Shown here one piece after another: positions 53,801 through 64,000 of a stretch of DNA of 64,000 nt. Numbering within the stretch: the first letter of the stretch is position 1; every line of letters begins with the position of its first letter. The DNA is taken from contig OZ037768.1 of the NCBI GenBank assembly GCA_964035545.1, positions 16,983,875-17,047,874 on the forward strand, given 5' to 3'. Under the pieces are notes generated by a model, which worked only from the letters and a program-made list of their open reading frames with translations, did no database searches and had not been told where the DNA came from. The position numbers and the translations under genes are program-made. The DNA comes from Bugula neritina. Taxonomy: Eukaryota > Bryozoa > Gymnolaemata > Cheilostomatida > Bugulidae.

Positions 53801-56800
53801 AACACATTTTTAAAATACTGAATTATCATAAATGCATATAGTTATATTATATTATGCAAGTTTGTCCTGATAGACTAGAGACACTACTATTTATGTGTAT
53901 TATGCGGGGATCTATAATTAGACCATAACCTACTGTAAAGCCCTCCAGCAATCTTAAATAGGCTTTGCTAATTCTCGCAAGACAAATAAATGTAAAAACT
54001 GCAACCTTAAAATCTAGAGCTCAGATTAATACTTCCGATTCTGTAGCCATAAACCACTTGAAACTTTAAACTATTTATAATGCCCCAAACTATTTATAAT
54101 ATCTTAACCTGAGCTTATTCTGTTTGCTAAATATCAAGTCTGTCTGATAACAACAAAGGCTAATTCTATAATTAGTAAAACTCTGTAGAGGTCTGTTTGG
54201 CTAGACAGAAACTTCTGATACAGGTTGGTTATTAAAAAGGCTGCTGTTTGAGTAAAAATGTTTTTTTAGTGAAATAATTATTTTAATATATTTTAGATCA
54301 TATTCTGCCCACATATTTCAAAGATGAAACAAATGGAAGTAGTAACAAGTTCAATCAATTAGTGAAAAATGGCAGAAACATCAATTGCTCTAAAACTGAT
54401 GAAAAGGTTTAGTTTATATTTCTAAGCTTATAGAGAAGAGCAGACTAAATGGTGACACTAAAATGCCATGTGCCAGCCTTCACCTATTTCTAGCAAACGC
54501 TTGATTAATTCCTTTAAGATGAAATGTTACATAAATCAATGATACTTCAATCATTGTAATGCAAGTTTGCCACCCTTCTATTATATTTGTTATGAATATT
54601 TAATTTTTTGCAATATAATTAATTACCACAGATGAATTAGCATTTTGTTGTTAAAAAGTAATGGCTTATTATGAATTCTGCAAAATTATTCTCTTGAAGC
54701 TCACACCCAGTTTTAATTTTCACTTTTATTATCAGTACAAAGAAAATTTCTCAAATGTGAAGACTGCAAGCCTAATATATACAACTGAGGAAAATTATAG
54801 ACAGCCACAGACAGCCCAGCAACTACTAAACACCAAAAGCAAGATTTACCAACTCAGGTGAAAAGTTATTTTTAGGTGACTTGGTCTCTAAGTGAGGTAT
54901 TCATGTCCCTGTCAATACTATAAAAACAGAATGCCATTGCTGAGGACACCAACTATATAACAATATGCAAGAAACTTTTAGCTAACATAAAAATGAGCAT
55001 TCTTGAACATTCTTGTATTATATATGCAAAGTGACATTCATTTTTCAATTCCAAAAATAAGTTAGACTTTTTATAAAATTGTAACAAAAACACTTGACGG
55101 TATATAAGCTGATAATATACTAGTGGGTCGCTCCTAAATTTGTTTTTTAATGTTTTCAAATCGAAATTTTAAAAGCTGTTCAGATACGTAATTATATGCA
55201 TATCTACAATCATGCTTGTTGAAGCAACATCTACTTTAAAAGGGTGAAATGGGTGGCATATTTTACACTGGGGAATTCTAACACCCACATATTATAATAT
55301 TGAGAGCAATGGTACCAGTAATTAAATTTTTAAATGTTTATGAAAATATGTTCTTGTTGAACAGTATTACAACTGTGCCGGCTGTTGTCACACTTATCCA
55401 CACGAAATGAATTGAATTAATTTATTGCATAAATTTACCTATATGGCATATGTGACTGAATAATCTAATTGTCATGGAAACACCCTGCCTGCTTCATGTA
55501 ATATTCATTGTTCTATATTTGGCTAAACACCTAACCCACGCCTGTTCAAGGCATTCCTTGGTATCAATATATTATCAATCATGAACAGAAATTACTTTTT
55601 TTGTGATTTTTGCCTTAATTTCTGTATGTATCCTGTTATACTGTTTCACAGGTAAACTCGAAACTTCTATTTTTCGATATTTTGCCAAAGACATCATGTA
55701 GAATGCACATGTACATCTCAATTCGTGATTGGCTACTAGGATTCATTCTCTACAAGCATCTCTACATTTCTATTTGATAGGGACTTAGTTGCAGTAAGAG
55801 ATGAGACTTCATTGCCCCACATACAAGTTTCAGACAACAAGCAAAGGCATGTTACTAAGCAGGTAAATGTTTTCTGCTAACGAGTAAATAAGTGTTTGAG
55901 ATATGCAGGAGCAAAGTGTGGAAATGTACAGGGGTACTCTACATATGTAAATGCACGTCATAGTATTTTGTTGTTAGATGGTAAAGATCAAATAGTTCAT
56001 TAGTAAAATAATTTAGACCATCACCCTGAGAACCTAGGCTACCAGCTAAGGAATTTAGGCTGTCACACAAGTTAGGATCTTAGCTGCTAATATTTAGACG
56101 ATTGATTTCCATTGGTTACTAAAAATAATGATAATGACTATTCAGTTTCCATAATGACCGGCATTCTCTTTTATTGATTTTTTAAAAAGATGCCATTGAA
56201 CAAATAAATCACATAACTAAAAATCATTGTACAACTGCACAAAGAGATCTCTAGCTATTAAGATCAATGGTAGTCCGTGTTAGCAGCCTCAGCCACCAGC
56301 TTCTCCAACCATGGGAAAAGTGGCTGTGACAAGTAACAAGCTAAGCTAATTTCAACAGCAGCTGCAAAAATTTCTTTATAAGTATGTTTGACAAAGAATT
56401 CGATAACTTTGTAATACTCTCTATAAGTATGAATAAGTAATTGTGTTTGTATCGTATTTACTGCTGCTACTTCACAGAACATTTGGTGACTTATGTAAAA
56501 GTTATGTACTTGCCTTTTAAAGCGCTAACAGTTCATGACAATAATTTTTTTCACTGAACAGCAAAATTAGTAAAATCTCACGTAGGACGAAACATAAATT
56601 TTCCAAAAAATTTTAATCAAATATCTAAGGATACATGCCCCAGGAGCTATTGTTTAACAAAAAGCCAAGCGTTGGGCAGTTCAACAATTAGAATTTTAGT
56701 TCTCAAGTATCCATAATTAGGATTAAAATAACTCCATTACTTGTACATCATAAAAGCTTAGGCTTTTTGAGGTCCCGCCCTGGAGAGAGCCTCTGGTGTC

Positions 56801-59800
56801 AAGGGTTTAGGCTTAGGACTGTGTTTGATGTGGCACAGGAGCAATTATATTTGGGTGCTCTTCCTAACATCACCAATGGCCCTGCCCAAATTCTAACCCA
56901 TGATCTAGTACACCTTCATAAACTATGCAACTACTCAAAAATAAAAGAAATTGTAATTAAATAAGTTTTATCTGTTTCAGGCAAATAATCTCTTAAAATC
57001 CAGTTTGAAAAGTTCTGTACAAATTCAGAATGCTGTGGAACTGAATTCCCAAGTGACTTCTTCTCATCTCAGTGGTTAGTAAGAACAACTCTCACCTAGT
57101 ATATTATGTACATTACGTCATGCATTATTTTATATATAATGAAGGCTCAACTTAAATTCTATGTATTATAATACCAATCTGGCTCTTAATATAATGACAT
57201 GTTGCAATTTTTCCTTACATGTACAGTATATACATATTATGCTATGACATGCATAGCATGTACAGCTATACAAGGCGTATTGTTTAATATATTATGTTGT
57301 GCTTTGATTACATGATACATTAATGATATTGCAACATTTCTTCAGTAAGTAAAATAATAATGACCATATTGCATGCAACAAAACACTCAAACACATAATA
57401 ACAATATGTGCTAGAATGCTCATGGAACACTATCTTTCAATTCTTGTTTACTAACTGATTAACTTTCTTTGCTAATTTTTGTCAAAGGATTGAACTTTTC
57501 AACAAAATTTTTTGAATTTATATATGTCTATAATACATAATTATGTTATGTAATACACATTCATATTTTACAACGTAAATGTTGTATATCTGTTTTAATT
57601 ATACGAGGGGTTAATTAAAGGATTGTATAAAAAAGCAAACTCTTTCTGTTGAGAAGGATAAATTTTGGAGGCTAGGAGTTTAGAATAAAACTGCTAACTT
57701 CTAAATTTCATTTTAAGCTCAAGTTTTTCCAAATTTTACACACAAATTGGTCGTAGTTTTAGCATTATTTTGTGAATGTATATGAGAACGGAATATTTAT
57801 ATGAACGCAACTATTCAGGCAGAATTACAGTTCATAATAATGAAATTTAATAAGTATTTTAGAGGAAGCAACAATAATGATATATTTTAGGGAAATGTTT
57901 GACTGAAAAAAGAAATAGTGTCTAAACAGATTTTACTGGCTTATAATGGGAATTGAATAGTCACTCGTTAAAATGTTAGAATACAAAAAATAGATCAGCC
58001 ACAAAAATGCTCGGTTAATAATTTATTACAGATATATTTTATAAAAAATTGCTATTAATATGATATCTTCATTCCTAAATGGCTATTAGAATACCATTGT
58101 TAAAAATGTTGGTCTTGAAAATGCTGTTTAAGACTTCACCCTGTTTTAAAAGAAATGGGAATAAAAAGGGGGGTTTAAGCCCTACTGCTCACAATCACTT
58201 TGCGTTATACTTTGATTTCTACTGCAACTGTTACTAAGAGGTGTGCCCTGTATGGTGAATTATCATTTAGTTAGATACATGGCGGGTTGTCGGAGCAATA
58301 GATGAGCAGTTGTATTACCATGCTGACTGTAGTTAGGACTCTAAATAAAAAAAGAAACAAACGTTGTGAGGGGCTACGTACAATCATTTATTTATTAATA
58401 GTAGTAGCTCACTTGATAATGTATTCTAGAGTTGGTGGAATCATGTGTCATACTACTTAAAGTAATGCTGCTTTTATCACTGAGTGCAGCACTGAGTGCA
58501 AATACATGCAGAGCAGCATAATGCTAAATCAGAACGGTGTATGAACTTACATTATTTTTTTGTATAGCGAATAGATGTTGTCAGTTGTCTAACCCTGACA
58601 TAGTTTATCAAAGGAATATTTTTTTACTTTAAATTATAAGAATCCAGTGTTTCAGTTGACGATTAACACTTTGTTCGCATAACATATGATATCAAAATGT
58701 TATATCATATTACACTCCTATATAAGTGTATATAAAAAGGTAATAAAACCTTTAAAAAAACTGTGTGTAGGCTGTGGAAGTACCTATGTTATTATTTTAT
58801 GTAAATTTATACAAGTATGAGGAGTGCTGGGAAGATGCAAATGAAAAAGGGTGGAGTTGTTGCCACTTTCAGTAAACTCGTGAGGAAACGTGCTGCATGC
58901 TACAGTCCTTTCCTCTTTTTAATATTTTACTTGCATGCTAAAACAACCCAACCCTTTGCAAATTGATAAATCATTACAAAATTTGTAAATAATTGCAGTG
59001 CCTTCAACACACTCCTTTTTTGACACAAACAATACCTCAGTAGATGGGCGTAGCACTAGCTTCCAGGTTTTAGGCAAATTTATGTATTACATGAATTTGC
59101 TTTGTGGCTTCAACAGAATTTGGCCCTACCCCTAAACAAAGATACTTTTTGGTAACTGATACTACCACTATGTTTGCATTCGTAGAGTTAGATTAACAAC
59201 TGAGATTCTAAACAGACACTTTGTAGATAGCTTATCTTATAGAGGCAAAATACTCAATAAATAGCTCCTTACAGTTAGCTGAAGTCAAAAATGCTATAGC
59301 CTGAAAATAATTTGTGATGTTGATTGAGCCCAGCAAAACTCTACTCCCAGAAACTTGTGAGACACACAAATCAAGATTAAAGTGTGCCGCAGACTCAGGC
59401 TAAAGTCACTTTGATAAGGCTTCAAACGCTACACTAAAAATAAGGCCATACAAGTAGCAAGTTTTATCTTTTGGTTAACCAGCAACATAACATTTAATTT
59501 AGCTGAATATTTTTTAAACAAGTTTTTTTGTGGTACACAGACTACATTTCGACAGTATATGATTTTCTTTCAAAATTCTTGAATGAATATAACAAAAAAA
59601 GTTTAAGAAAAATGTAAATCGTTTAAAGCTAGTTGCAGAACTAAAACCAAAAAGCATTATACAAAAGCACACGTTGTTTTTTAACTAAAGGAGCTGTGAT
59701 TGTATCTTTGAAGGAGCGAGCCTGCTCGATTTTCCTCCTTTTTCTCAGAATAGAAGAAAAAGAGACAAGTTAGTCCGAGAGCTGAAGTGTAAATGTATGC

Positions 59801-59916
59801 CTAAGCTTACGAATTGCTCAACTAATAATGGAGACCAAGATGTTTCTCTAGTCCACTCCATTCACTCCCCTCTGACACAGCCAGCTGTTACACATATCAT
59901 GACTGATGTTAAGTAA
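38856..59916 (+). CDS. CNBD2: CNBD2-like protein with two cyclic-nucleotide-binding-type domains
   Basis: Twenty-five exons join in frame (2973 nt, 990 residues): 38856-38882, 40405-40484, 40587-40703, 41219-41319, 41432-41533, 41705-41792, 43305-43416, 43799-43943, 44117-44275, 45107-45224, 45753-45912, 46524-46681, 49120-49258, 49749-49908, 50782-50920, 51164-51276, 51575-51675, 52452-52620, 52761-52901, 54297-54406, 54736-54857, 55781-55862, 56981-57074, 58999-59066, 59749-59916. Residues 1-310 are basic, with three RRx[S/T] motifs (90-93, 113-116, 127-130). The first CNB domain (about 325-455) has RNGDVGYQYYFIYSGNVHIT and the cassette FGEQAIFGGKGGRHTATV (402-419). The second (about 456-725) has YHGYQQVVVEDG and GRCEILRVVN, a long insert, then GELSKGQWFGVKEMW; its cassette lacks the usual Glu and Arg. 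Mouse CNBD2 (CRIS) binds cAMP and is needed for sperm function. This protein is longer than the vertebrate one (about 580). The last two exons are less certain; without them a stop at 57077 would end the protein. Confidence 0.83.
38885..39062. repeat. AT-rich degenerate TATTATA repeats
   Basis: Low-complexity ATATTATAATA-type sequence immediately after the first exon of the CNBD2-like gene, with many local inverted repeats. Confidence 0.7.
44814..45006 (-). CDS. Possible antisense terminal exon inside a CNBD2-like intron
   Basis: On the minus strand a 3' splice site with a long T tract (GTTTTTTTAAACAG) leads at 45006 into 64 open codons ending in TAA at 44814. They read RTNVVHGTSKNRFSHDSRST, later VDSWWSRRMFKMIKERRGF and ending LESSDV. 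The composition is balanced and charged, unlike the AT-driven chance frames nearby. It lies wholly within the intron between exons 44117-44275 and 45107-45224 of the plus-strand gene. No family is recognised and no upstream partner exon was found, so it could be a nested gene, a decayed insertion or chance. Confidence 0.28.
45256..45326 (+). ncRNA. tRNA-like sequence (tRNA pseudogene or SINE head)
   Basis: An A-box-like TGGTGCAATGG (45263-45273) and a B-box-like AGTTCGAATCC (45305-45315) are spaced as in tRNA genes, with a TTGCAAG anticodon-loop-like segment between them. The acceptor and T stems pair poorly, so a functional tRNA is unlikely. It lies in an intron of the CNBD2-like gene just after exon 45107-45224. 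I infer either a decayed tRNA or the RNA polymerase III head of a SINE; the anticodon (TGC or GCA) cannot be fixed. Confidence 0.5.
46682..49119. other. 2.4-kb intron of the CNBD2-like gene, nothing recognised
   Basis: AT-rich intron sequence. A short ATCAATCAATCAGTCAA run at 46810-46827 may be another remnant of the LINE 3' tail seen near 1.2 and 8.4 kb, but it is too short to be sure. Confidence 0.5.
53718..53770. repeat. (CCAA/CCCA)n microsatellite
   Basis: Imperfect CCAAC, CCCAC and CTAC units in an intron of the CNBD2-like gene. C is confined to one strand, a striking contrast to the AT-rich surroundings. Confidence 0.9.
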
Positions 59917-61190
59917 AGAATAATTTGTGGCAAAACTTAGCTTGCGAACAACATAAATCTTTTTAGCTCCATATAGAACACATTTACTTTAATTTTCTTT
60001 ATTTATAATTATAAACACTGTTTTGAATTTAGCTGCTAAGGAGATATATATAAAAGGTATATGTTATATTATATATACAACGCGTTTTAGTTTTATTATT
60101 ATTTTTAGAGTTCTATCCAAGTTTACTCCATGATTGTTTGCAAATTATAAGATATTTCTTGAGTAGTTATTATAAAAAACAGATTATATATTCCATATGC
60201 TACTATATTATTTGAAGATTTTTTTTACTGTAAAATGGGAAGATCCCAATTTTATCTTGAGACTTTTGCTAAAAATACAAACACTGATAGTAAGGTGTTC
60301 ACTGATTCATATTTTAACCGATATGTACACTATAATGTTAACTCACATGAATAAATGTGTAAAAGATAATTATTACTTTCAATTATAAGTCACTTGTATA
60401 AAGATGCATTTGATTTTGCGAACCTCAAAGTAGATAATGCTACATGTATGTACAAAAATCTCTATTATTATTTAAGCAATGCAAAAACATGGGTGGTCTT
60501 AAGTGTTCTGGTTCACCCACAGAACCAAGTTAAAAAGTGAAAATGTTAGCAATAATTTGAGCTGTGCTTGGAAGAAGGATTTGGGGCTTGGGTTAAAATT
60601 CTTTCGAGAACATAACTTCTTTTGCTACGTTTCTAATCTAGAACACAGGCTTTTCTCAATTTCCCCATTCCTGCGCCTACCTCTGAAAACCATCAAAACT
60701 ATATAATTATAGCAATAATCTTGTAACAACACAACTTTTTGATTTATAACAAGGATGAGAGTTGTTTGATTTCTTATCTGTGTGAAATAACTGCATGCAG
60801 TGGTGCCTTCAAAAAATGAGCTCTAAATAATGGGCTCTTATTATCATAATACTTGTTTGTAATTGCCTTTTAAAGACATAAACACAAAAGACAAACTAAA
60901 GGTATGCAATACAATGTAAGAAATTCTAGAAGCCAACAAATGAGACAAGGGCAGGGATAATGAGATGAGAACAATGTTTATAGGTTTTGGTCCAACTTTT
61001 ACATGAAATAAATTGACGTTGAGTTTGCTAATCAACACCAAAGGCTACTAACATGCTTTGGTTATTATCATTTGTCAAAATATCATCACTCATAGCTGGG
61101 AGTCATGACAACCAGGTGAAATTGTGGCCAATAGCAACATAGATAATGAATAAATTATGAGCAGCCTTCTTATAAATTGCAGGGTTGGGA
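59917..61190. other. Intergenic region between the CNBD2-like gene and the transmembrane collagen
   Basis: Non-coding. An AATAAA at 60350-60355 could serve the upstream CNBD2-like gene. The promoter of the downstream collagen should lie here, at its right end. Confidence 0.45.
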
Positions 61191-61270
61191 ATGAAGCAGC
61201 AGATTCGCTGGTATCTCCTTCTAACAAAGCATATACTTCAGAATTTATCGCCTGTGTTTATGCTACAGGT
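61191..61270 (+). other. Possible upstream exon of the transmembrane collagen gene
   Basis: The collagen start exon (ATG 61658) is preceded only ten bases earlier by a 3' splice site (TTTGTAG ending at 61647), so an upstream exon should exist. A segment here ends in a strong GTAAGT donor at 61271. If joined, its ATG at 61191 is in frame and adds MKQQIRWYLLLTK... ahead of the collagen start. A second strong donor (GTAAGTATTC at 61281) makes the boundary uncertain. It may instead be purely 5' UTR. Confidence 0.3.
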
Positions 61271-61657
61271 GTAAGTCGGGGTAAGTATTCATCTAATTAA
61301 TTCACCCATATTGCTTTTATCTCTATAAGAATATCTTGCATTAATTTTTTTGAAGCAAGTGTTTCGCAATATTATACAAAAAATATTATATAGAAACATG
61401 AGTTTAAAATATTATGGATTTTGATATTAATTGAATTAATATATGCTTTTTAAAAAACCAACCTCCAGTTACTTACAGTCATCATTTCTTTTTAATGCAA
61501 TTTTTCTAAGATTTTCTTATTGAAACAACATTAACTATTTATTTTGAAAAAATTCATCAGATTAATTATTTACAAGCTTTTTTTTGTTAAATGATGAGAT
61601 TATATCATTTAGTTTTAAATTTATAAGCATATGTAATATATCATTTGTAGAGTAAAG

Positions 61658-64000
61658 ATGAAGGGGGACTTAGAGTATGCAGGACATGCTCATTCTAGCA
61701 AAGAATCAGACCGAAGGTCACCTGTGATATCAGGACTTGGAGTTATTGCTATCACAGGTTTACTCATTACAGTAACCACAGCTGGTACTATATTCGGAGT
61801 TCATCTACTCAACAGAATTGATAATCTACAGGTAAGTTTTTCCTTTTGATAATAAAAAAATTGAAGTAATAAAGACTTTTATTCAAGATATTACCTAAAT
61901 AAAACATTTTTACAGCTGACATTAAAAATAACTTTACAACCAATTAAAGCATCACTTAACTGACAACATGCCCAAATATGCTCATAATTAATGCAGGTAT
62001 TGGAATCTCAAGTTTCCCAATTGCAGAGCGAGAATCTTGAACTGAAAGCCAAAGTTGCAGAACATGACTTGAAAATATCCAAAATTGAGGACAATCCCAG
62101 AGCAATCTATGCTACTGACAGCAAACTAACCAGAAGGAAGAGATCAGCCAGTGGTACAATTGACTACGGCTACACTGATGACAGACACAAGTATGCCTAT
62201 GGAACAGGTGGCGGAGGTATGTTTGCTGCCCTAAACATTTTCTAATATGGCACATCATCCAACAGCAATTTCGGTAATCCGACAAAACTTCTTGTGGTAT
62301 TTAAATGAATAGTGTTATTGAGAGTGTGCAAATTTTTACCATATACTCAACTAATTTTATGATTTTAAATTTTATTAGCATGCGCCTGCCCAGCTGGTCC
62401 ACAAGGTCCCCCAGGTCCTCCAGGTCCCAAAGGAGACAGAGGAGATGCTGGTAGACCAGGTTACAATGGTCAACCAGGTCCAGTTGGAGCCACTGGTACA
62501 GCTGGAGTTGGTCTCAAAGGACAAAGAGGTGCCACTGGTTCCACTGGTGTTCGAGGACAAGGATCTGTTGGTGCACCAGGATATGATGGTAAAGATGGTC
62601 TGCCTGGAGTACCTGGTAGAGATGGAGATACCGGCCCAATGGGAGCACCTGGTGTTCCAGGATATGATGGTAAAGATGGAGCTCCAGGACTACCTGGTCA
62701 AGATGGTAACAATGGTTTGCCTGGACGAGATGGTGTTGATGGTCAAGATGGAGAGCCAGGAGCTCGAGGATTACCTGGATATGATGGTAAAGATGGAGCT
62801 CCAGGCCCACAAGGCTTGCCAGGACGACAAGGTGAACGAGGATTTGATGGTCAACCAGGAGCAGCCGGAAAAGATGGTGCTCCAGGACCAGCTGGACCTC
62901 AAGGTGCTCCCGGAAAAGATGGTACCGATGGTCGACATGGTACAGATGGAAACCATGGTAATGATGGGCAAGATGGACAACCAGGCCAACCAGGAGAACC
63001 CGGACCACAAGGTCAACCAGGACCACAAGGAGGCCGAGGTCATCCAGGAAGAGATGGATCTGATGGTCAACCAGGAGAGCCTGGCAGAGATGGAGTTGAT
63101 GGAGCTCCAGGAGCACCAGGATATGATGGACAAGATGGACAACCAGGACCTTCAGGTCAACCAGGACCACAAGGAGCACCCGGTGAGCGTGGACAAGCAG
63201 GAGCACCAGGAAGAGATGGTGTGGATGGCGCACCAGGTCAGCCAGGAGAAAGAGGATCACAAGGTTCAGCCGGAAGAGATGGAGTTGATGGCCAACCAGG
63301 CCCAGCAGGTAGAGATGGTGTTGATGGCAAACCAGGTGCACCTGGATTTGATGGACAAGATGGTCAGCCAGGACCAGCTGGTCAACCAGGCCAGCCTGGC
63401 TCTCGTGGTGATCAAGGCCCTGCTGGTGCTCCAGGTAGAGATGGAGTTGATGGTCAGCCAGGACAAATAGGCCAAACTGGTGCTCCAGGACAACGTGGTG
63501 AACCAGGAGCACAAGGAGCATCAGGAAGAGATGGCAGTGATGGTCAACCAGGACAACGCGGACCAGCAGGCGCACCAGGTTTAGATGGACAAGATGGTCA
63601 ACCAGGAACACCAGGACAAGCAGGACAACAAGGAGCTGTGGGACCACAAGGAGCTCCAGGACCTCAAGGTGCACCTGGTGCACCTGGAGTAGCAGGAGCT
63701 GATGGATTTGATGGACAAGATGGTCAACCAGGACAAACTGGTGCACCTGGGCAAAGAGGAGAAGCTGGACAACCAGGGGCTGCAGGTAGAGATGGTATTG
63801 ATGGAGCACCAGGACAGCCAGGAAGAGATGGAGTTAATGGTCAGCCAGGACAGCAAGGAGCACCTGGACAAAGAGGACAAGATGGAGCACCTGGACAAAT
63901 TGGTGCACCAGGACAGCAAGGAGCACCAGGAGCACAAGGAGCACCAGGTCAACGAGGACAACAAGGAGCATCTGGAAGCCCTGGAAGAGATGGCAGTGAT
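61658..64000 (+). CDS. Type II transmembrane collagen with furin site, 5' part
   Basis: Exons 61658-61831, 61997-62216 and 62379 to beyond the window end join in frame (672 residues seen). Residues 1-23 are cytoplasmic. Residues 24-51 ([20 protein letters not shown]...) are the membrane anchor, with no signal peptide. Residues 54-90 are a heptad coiled coil ([20 protein letters not shown]) of the kind that nucleates trimers. RRKR (104-107) followed by Ser is a furin-type site. A CAC cysteine motif (133-135) leads into Gly-X-Y from 138, with only two one-residue slips (GVG, GQG) near the start. An RGD lies at 152-154. The layout matches membrane collagens XIII, XXIII and XXV, which furin sheds. 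The helix is acidic and Gln-rich, built from recurrent [10 protein letters not shown] and [13 protein letters not shown] modules. The ectodomain should form a shed trimeric matrix molecule. The C-terminus is outside the window. Confidence 0.9.

Noticed and set aside
56264-56482. 72-codon minus-strand frame ending in an amphipathic segment
   Set aside because: It lies within a host intron without convincing splice borders or upstream exons, and could be chance.
62445-63964. Long overlapping open frames, including 341 codons in another plus frame and 431 codons on the minus strand
   Set aside because: They are by-products of the GGN-led collagen repeat, which rarely forms stops in other frames. 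They read as low-complexity Leu/Val/His or Ser/Trp/Thr strings, while the true frame is continuous Gly-X-Y and joins the membrane and stalk exons in phase.

Overview
The window is animal (metazoan) nuclear DNA. It holds intron-rich genes with GT-AG splice sites, families known only or mainly from animals (transmembrane collagens, a collagen-olfactomedin 'colmedin', a CNBD2-type cyclic-nucleotide receptor, a RING/TRAF-zinc-finger ligase), AT-rich introns of 0.2-3 kb, microsatellites, a LINE relic and a non-autonomous DNA transposon. The phylum cannot be fixed from the sequence alone; an AT-rich invertebrate is the best guess.

Layout. 1-11.2 kb: a long (CA)n run, a decayed non-LTR retrotransposon, and a possible minus-strand first exon coding a signal peptide (3968-4070). 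The rest is apparently empty. 11.27-15.08 kb, plus strand: a five-exon gene for a 275-residue RNF151/NRDP1-like RING + TRAF-zinc-finger + coiled-coil protein. 16.53-32.73 kb, minus strand, tail to tail with it: a 17-exon gene I could join in frame throughout. It codes a 766-residue type II membrane colmedin with a short cytoplasmic tail, one membrane segment, a stalk, an interrupted collagen helix and a C-terminal olfactomedin domain. 32.7-38.9 kb: the divergent intergenic region, with a 1.26-kb transposon flanked by TTA. 38.86-59.92 kb, plus strand: a 25-exon gene joined in frame (990 residues) with two cyclic-nucleotide-binding-like domains, resembling CNBD2 (mouse CRIS, a sperm protein). 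61.66 kb to the window end, plus strand: the 5' part of a second type II transmembrane collagen, with a coiled coil, a furin-type RRKR site and at least 540 codons of collagen in a single exon.

Working together: the colmedin and the second collagen are both predicted cell-surface, trimer-forming, sheddable matrix proteins, but their exon structures are completely different. There is no operon-like link between the genes. Most points of interest are deviations in recognised proteins: loss of the olfactomedin disulfide cysteines, an altered phosphate-binding cassette, a cluster of PKA-type motifs, and a run of symmetric phase-1 collagen exons. No clearly new system was found. The least explained items are an antisense exon-like ORF inside the CNBD2-like gene, the secretory first exon near 4 kb, and the TTA-flanked transposon with an internal duplication.
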